A stretch of DNA of 64,000 nt from Mesobacillus jeotgali (GTDB lineage Bacteria > Bacillota > Bacilli > Bacillales > Cytobacillaceae), in assembly GCF_900166585.1 (NCBI RefSeq), contig NZ_FVZC01000008.1, positions 558,001-622,000 of the forward strand, given 5' to 3'. Positions 33,170-41,631 of the stretch are shown piece after piece. The position numbers and the translations under genes were made by a program. The notes under the pieces are model-generated. The model was not told where the DNA came from and searched no databases. It was given only the letters and a program-made list of their open reading frames with translations. Position 1 is the first letter of the stretch, and every line of letters starts with the position of its first letter.

Positions 33170-33315
33170 AATTAACTATTTTAATTTTATCGTAAAACGC
33201 ATTAAAAGTTATATAGAAAAGCAAAGTTAAAAATAGGAATATAGTAGTATTTTTCATAAAATTCAGATAAATGTTTGCTTTATATAGTTAATATCTATAT
33301 AAAATATAGTTAACA
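33170..33315. promoter_or_regulatory. Divergent xre-tnsAB control region with repeated half-sites
   Basis: ATATAGTTAA occurs at 33282 and again at 33304, 22 bp apart, and the inverse TTAACTAT occurs at 33172. ATATAG and CTATAT also form an inverted repeat at 33282-33300. TACATTTAATGTA at 33158-33170 is a near-perfect palindrome. These are candidate operators for the XRE protein. Confidence 0.4.
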
Positions 33316-33389
33316 ACTGTATTTTTGTAGCCCTTCTTGATAATAATGATAATAAGCGAGATGTAATAGATTTAGAGGAGGATTCGAAG

Positions 33390-36044
33390 ATGTTAACAAA
33401 TGAAGAATTTGAGCTATGGGCTGGTCAATTAGGGGTGTGTGACAAAACAAATCAACAGATAGAATTAATCAGGAAATCTAATCCTGCCCGGAATGTAGGA
33501 GGGGGGGGATTTAATACTCCAGGAAAATTCAGTAGTACAAAAATGGGGTTATCCATACAGTACGAAAGCGGCACAGTAGAATTGCCTGCTGTTTTTATGA
33601 TGGAAATAGATGAAAATGTTTTAGAGTTTTATGATCAACCCCCTTCAATAAAACTAGCTCACAAGAATGAAAATGGAAGAAATATTGGTTATTGGTATAC
33701 TGCTGACTTTTTTGTAATTGAAAATAATTGTGCTTATTGGGTGGAATGGAAAACGGAAGCTGAACTAGTGAAATTATCACAAAAAAACCCTTCAAAATAT
33801 TTTTTGGATAAAAATCGTAAATGGCGGTATCCACCAGGTGAAAAATATGCAAAAGAATTTGGCCTTGAGTTTCGTGTGTGTTCTACTGCGGATATAAACT
33901 GGAATTTTCATAGAAATATAGTTTTTTTAGAAGATTATTTTCAAGATAAGCAAGAGGAAAGAGAGAACGAATCAAACTTGCAACTAAAAAAATTAATTAT
34001 GGGTAACCCAGGAATTGTTTTGGATGACTTAATTGAGTCATCTGGGGATTCCTTTAATGTAGATGATATTTACTCACTGATAGCAAAACGTGAGATCTAT
34101 GTTGATTTATTCCATTGTCTCCTATCTGAGCCAAGGGGTGTTAAGGTTTACATTAATAAATCCCAAAGTAAAAGCTTTAAAAATATATTAGAGACTGTCA
34201 GGGGAATTAAGAAGGCAGTCCCCATAAAAGAGAAAGTTGGAAGCAAAATTATTTGGGGCGAAAAGAATTGGACGATTATTAACATTGACCATAATAATCT
34301 ATATTTACTATCTGAAGAAAAAGAATATGTTAATTTGCCCCGTGGGGTATTTGAGACCTACATAAATGAAGGCTATATTTCGGGGGGTGAAACCGAACAA
34401 GATAAGAATGAGAAGGCATGGAAGGATCTAATTTTAGAAGCGAATGAAAACGATTTGAAGATTGCTAATGAAAGGTATGAAATAGTGAAAAAGATAATGG
34501 AAGGATCTAAAGAAGATAACATTCGAGTTTCAGAACGAACTATAAGAAGTTGGGTGAAAAAATTTAATGATGCTCAAGAACTATATGGATATGGATATAT
34601 AGGTTTATTGCCAAAGAATAAAGATAAAGGTAATAAAAATCCTAAATTACCTTCTCGAGTGGTTGAGTTAATGAATGAAGTAATATCGGATAGTTATGAA
34701 GACATTAAATTAAAAACAGCAAAAGAAGTGTATGGTGAATTTATTGACAAATGTGAAAGGGAGCATCTATTTCCTCCATCGTACCAAGGTTTTTGTAAGG
34801 CAATAAATAACCGTGGGAAACATGAACAGAAGAAAAAAAGGGAGGGAGACAAGGCTGCGTATGAATTCCAGGAGTTTTATTGGGATATAGAAACAACTAC
34901 CCCAAGACATGGAGACCGCATATTTGAAATATGTCATCTTGACCATACCCAAATGGATATTGAATTAGTTTCCGAAAAAGGTAAAAATTTGGGTCGCCCA
35001 TGGTTCTCCTTGCTAGTAGATGCCTATTCTAGAAAAATTCTTGCCTATTATATCAGCTTTGAAGAGCCTAGCTATAGATCCTGTATGATGGTTATGCGTG
35101 AGTGTGTAAAAAGGTATAACCGATTACCGCAATTTTTAGTTGTAGACGGAGGAAAGGAGTTTCATAGCATATACTTTGAATCTTTATTGAGCTATTTTAA
35201 AGTGCACAAAAAGGTAAGGCCAGCTGCAAAAGCACGTTTTGGAAGTGTTATTGAGAGAATATTTGGCACCAGTAATAAATTATTTATTCATAATCTTAAA
35301 GGTAATACTCAATTGATGAAAAATGTACGGCAGGTAACGAAAAGTATAAATCCTAAAAACCACGCTGTTTGGACTTTAGGTGAGTTGGATAAAAGGTTTG
35401 GTTTATGGTTTGACCAAGTGTACCATAAAATAGATCACCCAGCCTTAGGGGAATCACCCCAGGAAGCTTTTGAAAGATCTTTAAAATCTTCAGGTGAACG
35501 TCCTAACACATATATCCCTTACGATGATTACTTTATCATTATGACTCTTCCAACTCCATCACGGGGAAAAGTAAAAGTGTACCCTGGAAGGGGAATTAAA
35601 GTTAATTACATTTACTATTGGTCTGATAAGTTTCGTAGTCCTAAGTTGGAAGATGAGTTTGTTGAAGTAAGATATGATCCCTTTGATGTTGGCATTGTGT
35701 ATGCATATGTTAACAATCGATGGGAAAAATGCTATTCACAATATTATAAGACTCTTAGAAATAAGACGGAAAAGCAGTTAAAACAGATTACAGCGGAAAT
35801 TAAAAGGACAAAACAAAATAACGGGAAAAAGAATTCTGTTACTGCAAAAATGATTGCACGTTTTATTTTAGAGTCAGAGGTAATTGAGGATGAGTTAACT
35901 AAGAAAAAAGCAGGGAAACATATTGAAGTTGAAATTGAACTTGTAAAGGAAAATTCAACTTATCAAGACGATTATTCGGAGACTAATACGGAAACTAAAA
36001 TTGAAATTCAGAATAAACAATTTGATATATATGGCGAATTCTAA
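33390..36044 (+). CDS. tnsAB: Fused TnsA-TnsB transposase of a Tn7-like element
   Basis: Single 884-residue protein that joins the two strand-cutting activities of Tn7. The N-terminal part (about 1-210) is a TnsA-type endonuclease: LEFYDQPP with Glu79, YTADFF with Asp106 and VEWK with Glu119/Lys121. A helical region to about 260 resembles the TnsA C-terminal winged helix. The rest is TnsB: a helix-turn-helix near SERTIRSWVKKFNDA, then an rve-type DDE core with Asp518 (HLDHTQMD), Asp586 (VVDGGKEF) and Glu622 (GSVIERIFG), and a C-terminal beta-rich domain. AGGAGG precedes the ATG. All catalytic residues seem present. Fused TnsAB proteins are known in some Tn7-like and CRISPR-associated transposons. 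Confidence 0.93.
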   Translation: MLTNEEFELWAGQLGVCDKTNQQIELIRKSNPARNVGGGGFNTPGKFSSTKMGLSIQYESGTVELPAVFMMEIDENVLEFYDQPPSIKLAHKNENGRNIGYWYTADFFVIENNCAYWVEWKTEAELVKLSQKNPSKYFLDKNRKWRYPPGEKYAKEFGLEFRVCSTADINWNFHRNIVFLEDYFQDKQEERENESNLQLKKLIMGNPGIVLDDLIESSGDSFNVDDIYSLIAKREIYVDLFHCLLSEPRGVKVYINKSQSKSFKNILETVRGIKKAVPIKEKVGSKIIWGEKNWTIINIDHNNLYLLSEEKEYVNLPRGVFETYINEGYISGGETEQDKNEKAWKDLILEANENDLKIANERYEIVKKIMEGSKEDNIRVSERTIRSWVKKFNDAQELYGYGYIGLLPKNKDKGNKNPKLPSRVVELMNEVISDSYEDIKLKTAKEVYGEFIDKCEREHLFPPSYQGFCKAINNRGKHEQKKKREGDKAAYEFQEFYWDIETTTPRHGDRIFEICHLDHTQMDIELVSEKGKNLGRPWFSLLVDAYSRKILAYYISFEEPSYRSCMMVMRECVKRYNRLPQFLVVDGGKEFHSIYFESLLSYFKVHKKVRPAAKARFGSVIERIFGTSNKLFIHNLKGNTQLMKNVRQVTKSINPKNHAVWTLGELDKRFGLWFDQVYHKIDHPALGESPQEAFERSLKSSGERPNTYIPYDDYFIIMTLPTPSRGKVKVYPGRGIKVNYIYYWSDKFRSPKLEDEFVEVRYDPFDVGIVYAYVNNRWEKCYSQYYKTLRNKTEKQLKQITAEIKRTKQNNGKKNSVTAKMIARFILESEVIEDELTKKKAGKHIEVEIELVKENSTYQDDYSETNTETKIEIQNKQFDIYGEF

Positions 36045-36335
36045 ATTGACCTATTTTCACTAAGTTTAGTACACCAATTAACTAAGGATAGTAAAGCTGG
36101 AGTGCAATAATTGATAGTTTTAGAGTTGGCGTATCCGAGACTCACCTGAAACTGTTTGCCGGCAATCTAAACAATTCTAATCTAGTTTTCGTGAAGATAG
36201 TTCCTTCATGTATATGAGTATTGAGCCTGTGAATATTATAAGCATTCAATCGTAGTAGTCTTATAGAAATTTTATGCCTATGCAAAAGACCTTACCAATC
36301 TGGCTTTGGTGGCTCATTTTAAACATATTGCTAGT

Positions 36336-36396
36336 CACATAAATTGCTCAGCTGGATAGCTAATTATTTGGTTGCAGCGTTGAATAAGTGATGTGA
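36336..36396 (+). other. tRNA D-arm-like sequence between tnsAB and tnsC
   Basis: GCTCAGCTGGATAGC at 36346-36360 equals the D-arm consensus of many bacterial tRNAs. CACATAA just before it can pair, with one mismatch, with TGATGTG at its right side. The piece is only about 60 nt and has no T-arm consensus. It lies in an unusually long 390-bp gap (36045-36436) that otherwise shows no gene. Confidence 0.3.
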
Positions 36397-36436
36397 TTTT
36401 AAAAAGGAGTGATGAAATAGCAAATCGAGGTATGCA

Positions 36437-37624
36437 ATGAAATACAGTCCTCGAGTAAGAAAATATTTCGGCAAGGGTGATAAAATGCAAAATACTAATC
36501 GACTGTTTCCTGAGCAATTACTAGTAAAGTGCAAACAGGAAAAGGAGAAATATTTTAGGGATTACACTATAAGTCATCCAAAATTAATAAAGGTATTTCG
36601 AGAAATACTATTTTCCATTGGGAACTCAAATGAATCACAAATAATTATGGTTATAGGTCCTTCAGGAGTAGGGAAATCAAAGGTGTTTGAAAAGATTATT
36701 GAAAAAATTTTTCTTGAGTCAGAAGAGGAAATGAAAAGCGATATGTGTATCATTCCGATAGCAGGAATTGAACTGCCTAATCCGGATACTAGTAACTTTA
36801 ACTGGAAAGATTTTTACTATCGTCTCCTAAAAGCCCTACACGAGCCTCTGATTGATCATAAGGTTGATTTTTCGAAGCTGCTAAAACAAGAGACAAGCAA
36901 AAGAAAGATTAGCCCATTTCATCCCGGAACGGCACCAGAACTTAGGCGATCACTGGAAAATGCCATTAAATATAGAAGACCCAAGGCCTTATTAATTGAC
37001 GAAGCACAGCATTTCTTCAAAACTGCAACAGGGAAAGGGCTTCAATCACAATTTGACTCATTGAAGTCATTGGCCAATATGTCTCACGTTCAATTAGTAT
37101 TATTGGGAACTTATGAATTGAATGAAATAATTAACATAAATGGTCAACTAGCCAGACGTGTAAAAGAGATTCATTTTCCAAGATATGATATTTCAATTCA
37201 AGAGGACTATGAGGCGTTTGGTAATATTGTGCATACATTTCAAAAATATATCCCTCTTGAAATAGAGCCTGATCTAATAGGTGACTTAGAATTCATATAT
37301 GAATTTAGTTTAGGGTGTGTTGGAATCCTAAAAAAATGGCTTCAACGATCTCTTTCTGATGCATTAGAAAATAATCAAAAAACTATTACAATTGAGGTCT
37401 TAAAGAGAAATAGGTTAAGTGCAAATAAAATATTAACCCTTGCAGAGGAAGCTTTAAATGGGGAATTAGACTTTCTGGATAACGAAGAACAATATAAGAA
37501 AATAAAAGAGTTACTTGGGACATATAAAGAAACAAGTCCAAAAAGTACCGATAAGAGAAAAAATAAAAAAACAGGTACCCGTAATCCTTCTCGTGATAAC
37601 GTTGGTGCACCTAAAGAAGCCTGA
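36437..37624 (+). CDS. tnsC: TnsC-like transposition ATPase
   Basis: AAA+ regulator that links target selectors to the TnsAB transposase. The protein has up to 395 residues. Walker A GPSGVGKS is at 74-81, Walker B LLIDEA at 185-190, and QLVLLGTYELNEII resembles sensor 1 of TniB/TnsC proteins. The C-terminal basic tail (STDKRKNKKTGTRNPSR) may contact TnsB or DNA. The ATG at 36437 and the one at 36485 (after AAGGGTG) are both possible starts. Downstream come two tniQ genes. Confidence 0.93.
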   Translation: MKYSPRVRKYFGKGDKMQNTNRLFPEQLLVKCKQEKEKYFRDYTISHPKLIKVFREILFSIGNSNESQIIMVIGPSGVGKSKVFEKIIEKIFLESEEEMKSDMCIIPIAGIELPNPDTSNFNWKDFYYRLLKALHEPLIDHKVDFSKLLKQETSKRKISPFHPGTAPELRRSLENAIKYRRPKALLIDEAQHFFKTATGKGLQSQFDSLKSLANMSHVQLVLLGTYELNEIININGQLARRVKEIHFPRYDISIQEDYEAFGNIVHTFQKYIPLEIEPDLIGDLEFIYEFSLGCVGILKKWLQRSLSDALENNQKTITIEVLKRNRLSANKILTLAEEALNGELDFLDNEEQYKKIKELLGTYKETSPKSTDKRKNKKTGTRNPSRDNVGAPKEA

Positions 37625-37781
37625 ATTTTTTATTTAAACTTTCACCTAAGAATGGGTTTTCATTCTAAATGTTTTAGGGAGGATACTGATGCTTAATAAA
37701 ATTTATTAATAGATAAAAGAATCATTGTCTTATATAAATTCACATAGATGGAAATACTTCTTCTAAAAAGAGGTATTTCAA

Positions 37782-39101
37782 ATGAATAAAAAAGTGAATT
37801 TTGAAAGAAGTAAACTATATAATTTAACTCCCAAAGGTTTAAGGACAGTTTATGTTGAGAGTTTTACAAGTTACTTGATAAGAATAGCATCTCAACACAA
37901 TGTGTCTCCTGGTCATTTAGTAAATAAGTTGATTGGTCCAAATATGGACAAAGAATTTTTATTGCAAAGTACTTTAAGGGGAGGCAATCGCTTTTATGAT
38001 GGGGCAAAAACCTTAAACGGGTTTATGGATAATTCAGTTGATACTGTAAGAAGCTTAGAGTGCTTAACTAAAAGAAATGACTTAGGGGATCTAACCTTCC
38101 AGAAGTGGAAAGGTGTGTTAACTATACGTGAACTTTTTAAGTCTTCCTTGTCATGGTGTCCACTTTGTATAAAAGAAACGTTTGAAACAGGCGGGGAAGA
38201 CGTTTATTATCCGCTAATTTGGACTTTAAAAGTCCTGAAATGCTGTGTTATTCACAATTGCCAGCTTTTAAACCAATGCCCTCAATGTGAAAAAAGTGTA
38301 CCAATTCTACATAGACAAATTATATTAGGCTATTGCCCATATTGCTATGTACGACTTGATAAAGTAAATGCTGTAATACCAATTACAAAAGAGGATTATA
38401 TATGGAATTCATTCATTATTAGAAATATTGAAGAACTGTTTTCATTAACAAATAAAGAAGCCAAAATTACTAGGGGAAATATGGCAGGCAATTTTCGTTC
38501 AATCAACCAATCTATATTCAAGGGCAATATAGATAGATTTTCTCAGAGTATAAATGTTCCGAGGTCTACATTACGAGGGTGGATTAACGGCGTGGCATTA
38601 CCCCCTTTGGAGAAACAACTAAGATTATGTTTTAAATTTAATGTATCTTTTATTGACATTATATTTAAGCCAAATATTGTAGTTGATTTTTCAAACGAAT
38701 TAGTTAAAAAAGAAGCACAACATATTATCCCTACAGCGTGTTTTAAGTTTGATTATGAAATAGCCAAACAAAAGCTAGAAGACTATATTTATAAGGAAAA
38801 TTCTTTATCAATGGAAGCGATTGCTCTAAAAATCGGATATAGTAAGAGGGTGCTTTATAGAAATTTCCCGGAAATGTGCCGTAAATTATCTAGAAGGCAT
38901 AAGCAGTATCAAACAGAACGTAAAAAATATAGAATATCAATACAAAAACAAAAAATAAGTTATGCTTATTATCATCTTACTGATCAGGGAATTTACGCAA
39001 GTAGGAGAAAGGTTGAGACATTCTTAGACGAACCTGGCTTGTTAAGAGAAAAAGAGTTACAGGATTATTGGAAAGAATTAATCTCAGTCAGTAATAATTA
39101 A
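37782..39101 (+). CDS. tniQ: TniQ/TnsD-family target selector 1
   Basis: Target-site selector of 439 residues. The N-terminal TniQ domain (YVESFTSYLIRIASQHNVSP) leads to the zinc-binding cluster WCPLC (126-129), CCVIH (154-158), CPQC (166-169) and CPYC (185-188). A middle helix-turn-helix (INVPRSTLRGWINGVALPPL) and a C-terminal one (SMEAIALKIGYSKRVLYRNF) are visible. This length and the extra HTH units are closer to TnsD-type selectors, which bind DNA themselves, than to the short TniQ of many CRISPR-linked elements. What it binds is not known; the ssrA end is a candidate. Confidence 0.9.
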   Translation: MNKKVNFERSKLYNLTPKGLRTVYVESFTSYLIRIASQHNVSPGHLVNKLIGPNMDKEFLLQSTLRGGNRFYDGAKTLNGFMDNSVDTVRSLECLTKRNDLGDLTFQKWKGVLTIRELFKSSLSWCPLCIKETFETGGEDVYYPLIWTLKVLKCCVIHNCQLLNQCPQCEKSVPILHRQIILGYCPYCYVRLDKVNAVIPITKEDYIWNSFIIRNIEELFSLTNKEAKITRGNMAGNFRSINQSIFKGNIDRFSQSINVPRSTLRGWINGVALPPLEKQLRLCFKFNVSFIDIIFKPNIVVDFSNELVKKEAQHIIPTACFKFDYEIAKQKLEDYIYKENSLSMEAIALKIGYSKRVLYRNFPEMCRKLSRRHKQYQTERKKYRISIQKQKISYAYYHLTDQGIYASRRKVETFLDEPGLLREKELQDYWKELISVSNN

Positions 39102-39319
39102 AATGTACATACAGAACAAGCGATAAAAAACTTTTTTTTTGTTAGCTCTTCCTTATTTACTATTCTTCATTGAACTATCATTTAGAAAGATGAAACTCCT
39201 GAAACATCTAAAACACCTGAAGAAAATACGGTTTGAGAAAATATAATGTAACTAATCTTTTAACAATAAGGCAAAAAGCGAAAACTCGTACAGTTATATT
39301 ACGGTGGGAGGGGTTCTAC

Positions 39320-40663
39320 TTGTTTAAGGACGACAATATAAATGAACGCAATGTTCTATATAATTTAGAACCAATAGGAGTAGGCACTGACCAAATAGAG
39401 AGTTTAACAAGTTATATTGCTCGCTTGTCTAAGGAGCACAATATAAAGGTAAGTAAGCTGTTCAACAATTTAATTTTTCCTGTGTTTAAAGAGGGAAATA
39501 TAACCGGCGCTACTGGAAAAGGTTGGTCAAAAAGATCATCATCAATTAATGGAAATGGTAAAAGCAATAATGGATTAACAAAGGTTTTAATTTTGTTTAC
39601 TGGAAGAAAGGATTTAGAATTATTATCACTAAATTTATTTTCAAATCTTATAAATAATGGAAAAGAACTCAAACTCAAAAAAGCTTGGTGTCCTAGCTGC
39701 TTGAGACAACATGAAAGAAATATGGAACCTATATATGAAAGGTTAATTTGGAATTTTGAACATGTCGAAATTTGTCCAATACATCATTGTTTTCTAGAAA
39801 CAAAATGTCCCAACTCAAATTGTAGAAGAGAACTGCCTGTACTCTCAGGAGAGGTCCCTCTAGGTATTTGTCACTGGTGTAAATGTAAATTAAGTACAGC
39901 AATTCCTCGAGGACGTTTAGGAAGGAAAAGGCAAGTTCAAACATTAATAATTAAAGAAATTGGTAGTTTATTGGTTTTGAATAGGGAACAAAGAAAAAAT
40001 CTAAATCAGGTACAAACTGCAGCACTTATACAGGATATATTTGTGAAAGTCAAAATTAATTTTGGAATAAATGATGGTCTCTTTACTAATTATGTAGGAG
40101 TATCATCCAATACTGTTTGCGGATGGAAAAAAGGGCAAGTACCCGCATTAATTACTCTTATTAAACTTTCCTATTGTATCAATAGTAATTTAATTGATCT
40201 CTTTTTCAAAAAAATAAGTATAGATAATATCCGCCGCTTCCCATTTTATTTTCTGACACAAATAAGGCCTAGAAATCGAAGACTGGTGCGTAAACATATT
40301 AAGATGAATTTAGCTAAAATAATGAATAGCCCCTATTTTGGAAAATTTTCATTGGAAGAAACAGCCAAGAAAATTGGGTACAAAAATGGAGCTACGTTAA
40401 AGGATCAATTTCCTTTGGAGTCGAAAAAAATTATTTCCGCTCATAAAGAATTCAAACGTAAAAAGTTTGAAAATAAAATAGAGGTCTTAAAACATAGAAT
40501 GAAAGAATCTATAATAGAACTTTTGGCTAGTGGAATCGAACCTACCCGTTATCGTGTAATACAAAAATTAAGTCTTTCATTTTTTAGAGAAGAATACAAT
40601 GATTTATACGATAAGGTGTATAAGGAACTTTTAAATAAAGATACCCCTAATAATGAGCAATAA
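39320..40663 (+). CDS. tniQ: TniQ/TnsD-family target selector 2
   Basis: Second selector, 447 residues from a TTG at 39320 with GGGAGGGG 8 bp upstream; an earlier in-frame ATG lacks this site. It repeats the layout of the first: TniQ domain (IESLTSYIARLSKEHNIKVS), zinc cluster CPSC, CPIHH, CPNSNC and CHWC, a middle HTH (GVSSNTVCGWKKGQVPALI) and a C-terminal HTH (SLEETAKKIGYKNGATLKDQ). Sequence identity to the first copy looks low apart from these motifs, so the duplication is old or the two came separately. Two selectors suggest two target pathways. Confidence 0.9.
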   Translation: MFKDDNINERNVLYNLEPIGVGTDQIESLTSYIARLSKEHNIKVSKLFNNLIFPVFKEGNITGATGKGWSKRSSSINGNGKSNNGLTKVLILFTGRKDLELLSLNLFSNLINNGKELKLKKAWCPSCLRQHERNMEPIYERLIWNFEHVEICPIHHCFLETKCPNSNCRRELPVLSGEVPLGICHWCKCKLSTAIPRGRLGRKRQVQTLIIKEIGSLLVLNREQRKNLNQVQTAALIQDIFVKVKINFGINDGLFTNYVGVSSNTVCGWKKGQVPALITLIKLSYCINSNLIDLFFKKISIDNIRRFPFYFLTQIRPRNRRLVRKHIKMNLAKIMNSPYFGKFSLEETAKKIGYKNGATLKDQFPLESKKIISAHKEFKRKKFENKIEVLKHRMKESIIELLASGIEPTRYRVIQKLSLSFFREEYNDLYDKVYKELLNKDTPNNEQ

Positions 40664-40698
40664 AAACCTAAAATAGAACATATAACAGCCATATTTAG

Positions 40699-40884
40699 AG
40701 TGTACCTAAGTTAGTTAGAACTTCTTTTTGTCATCCCCCTCAGGGTACCTCTGAATTAACCTGTGTCGAAGATATTTTGGACTATTCCAATGGATGGTAC
40801 AAGTTTTTCGGTGTAAAACCGTTCACTTACGCCGCCTTCGCAAACAACGATGGTCCGTATTCTTTCCCCTCTAGTGATTTATGA
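40699..40884 (+). pseudogene. Possible C-terminal gene fragment
   Basis: An open stretch without ATG ends at TGA 40884. Its translation includes DILDYSNGWYKFFGVKPFTY and AAFANNDGPYSFPSSDL. GC content is higher than in the flanks, which suggests a captured piece of a real gene. I do not recognise it. The rest of 40885-41221 shows nothing I can support. Confidence 0.3.
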
Positions 40885-41221
40885 AATGACTTTTAATCTT
40901 CAATATATTTTTCCCACGACTTATATCTTCTTCGCATTTGTATATCCAGGACTGCTTGGAATATGAGTTGTTTGTTTACTCACAAATCCCAGTAATATTT
41001 TCGTGCTTTTGATTTGGATATTCATAAGCTATGATCCATTTTTTATCGCTTCCAAAACCTCTTTGGAATCAAACTTGCTGAATTGGAATCTGGCTTTACC
41101 TTTCTAAGTTGACAAAATAAGGTTAAAAATATACCTCCTTTAGGAAATAGCCTTTTATATCAAAAAGCCGGGAAGTTTGGAAACAATTAATCGTCATTAG
41201 AAGTTCAAGATAGCGTTTTAA

Positions 41222-41422
41222 CTATTTAAACCATTTTTCTAATAATTCATGGAATAATAAGTTATATTTAAACATGATGATATATCCAAAAGCTAGTACA
41301 AATAAGGAAATTGGCTCAATTGGCTGCTGGGTAATCAATTTTATAATTAATGTAAATGTAGAAGCAACGGGGAAACAAATTCCTAAAATGAATATGAATA
41401 ATATTGTTTTATGTAAATTCAT
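41222..41422 (-). CDS. Small membrane protein, 66 aa
   Basis: Two hydrophobic segments (TILFIFILGICFPVASTFTL and ISLFVLAFGYIIMFKYNLLF) with a short loop. AAGGGGGGGG lies 8 bp before the ATG, a strong ribosome-binding site. No function is recognised. In a defence island small membrane proteins can be effectors or toxins, but nothing here shows that. Confidence 0.55.
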   Translation of the reverse strand: MNLHKTILFIFILGICFPVASTFTLIIKLITQQPIEPISLFVLAFGYIIMFKYNLLFHELLEKWFK

Positions 41423-41631
41423 TTAAATTCCCCCCCCTTCAAAATTATCACAATTAGCATTTCCTATTTTTCATCACATTTATACAAAATAAAAGGGAGA
41501 ATTATTGTAGAAAAAGGAAGATTCAATAGTCTTTTTCTTATTAAATTTTTACTGTACAACCGCTGAATTAGCTGACAAGTATTCTTTTCACTCAGGCTTA
41601 TTGAATTAACACTAACGTCATCGATATTTTA

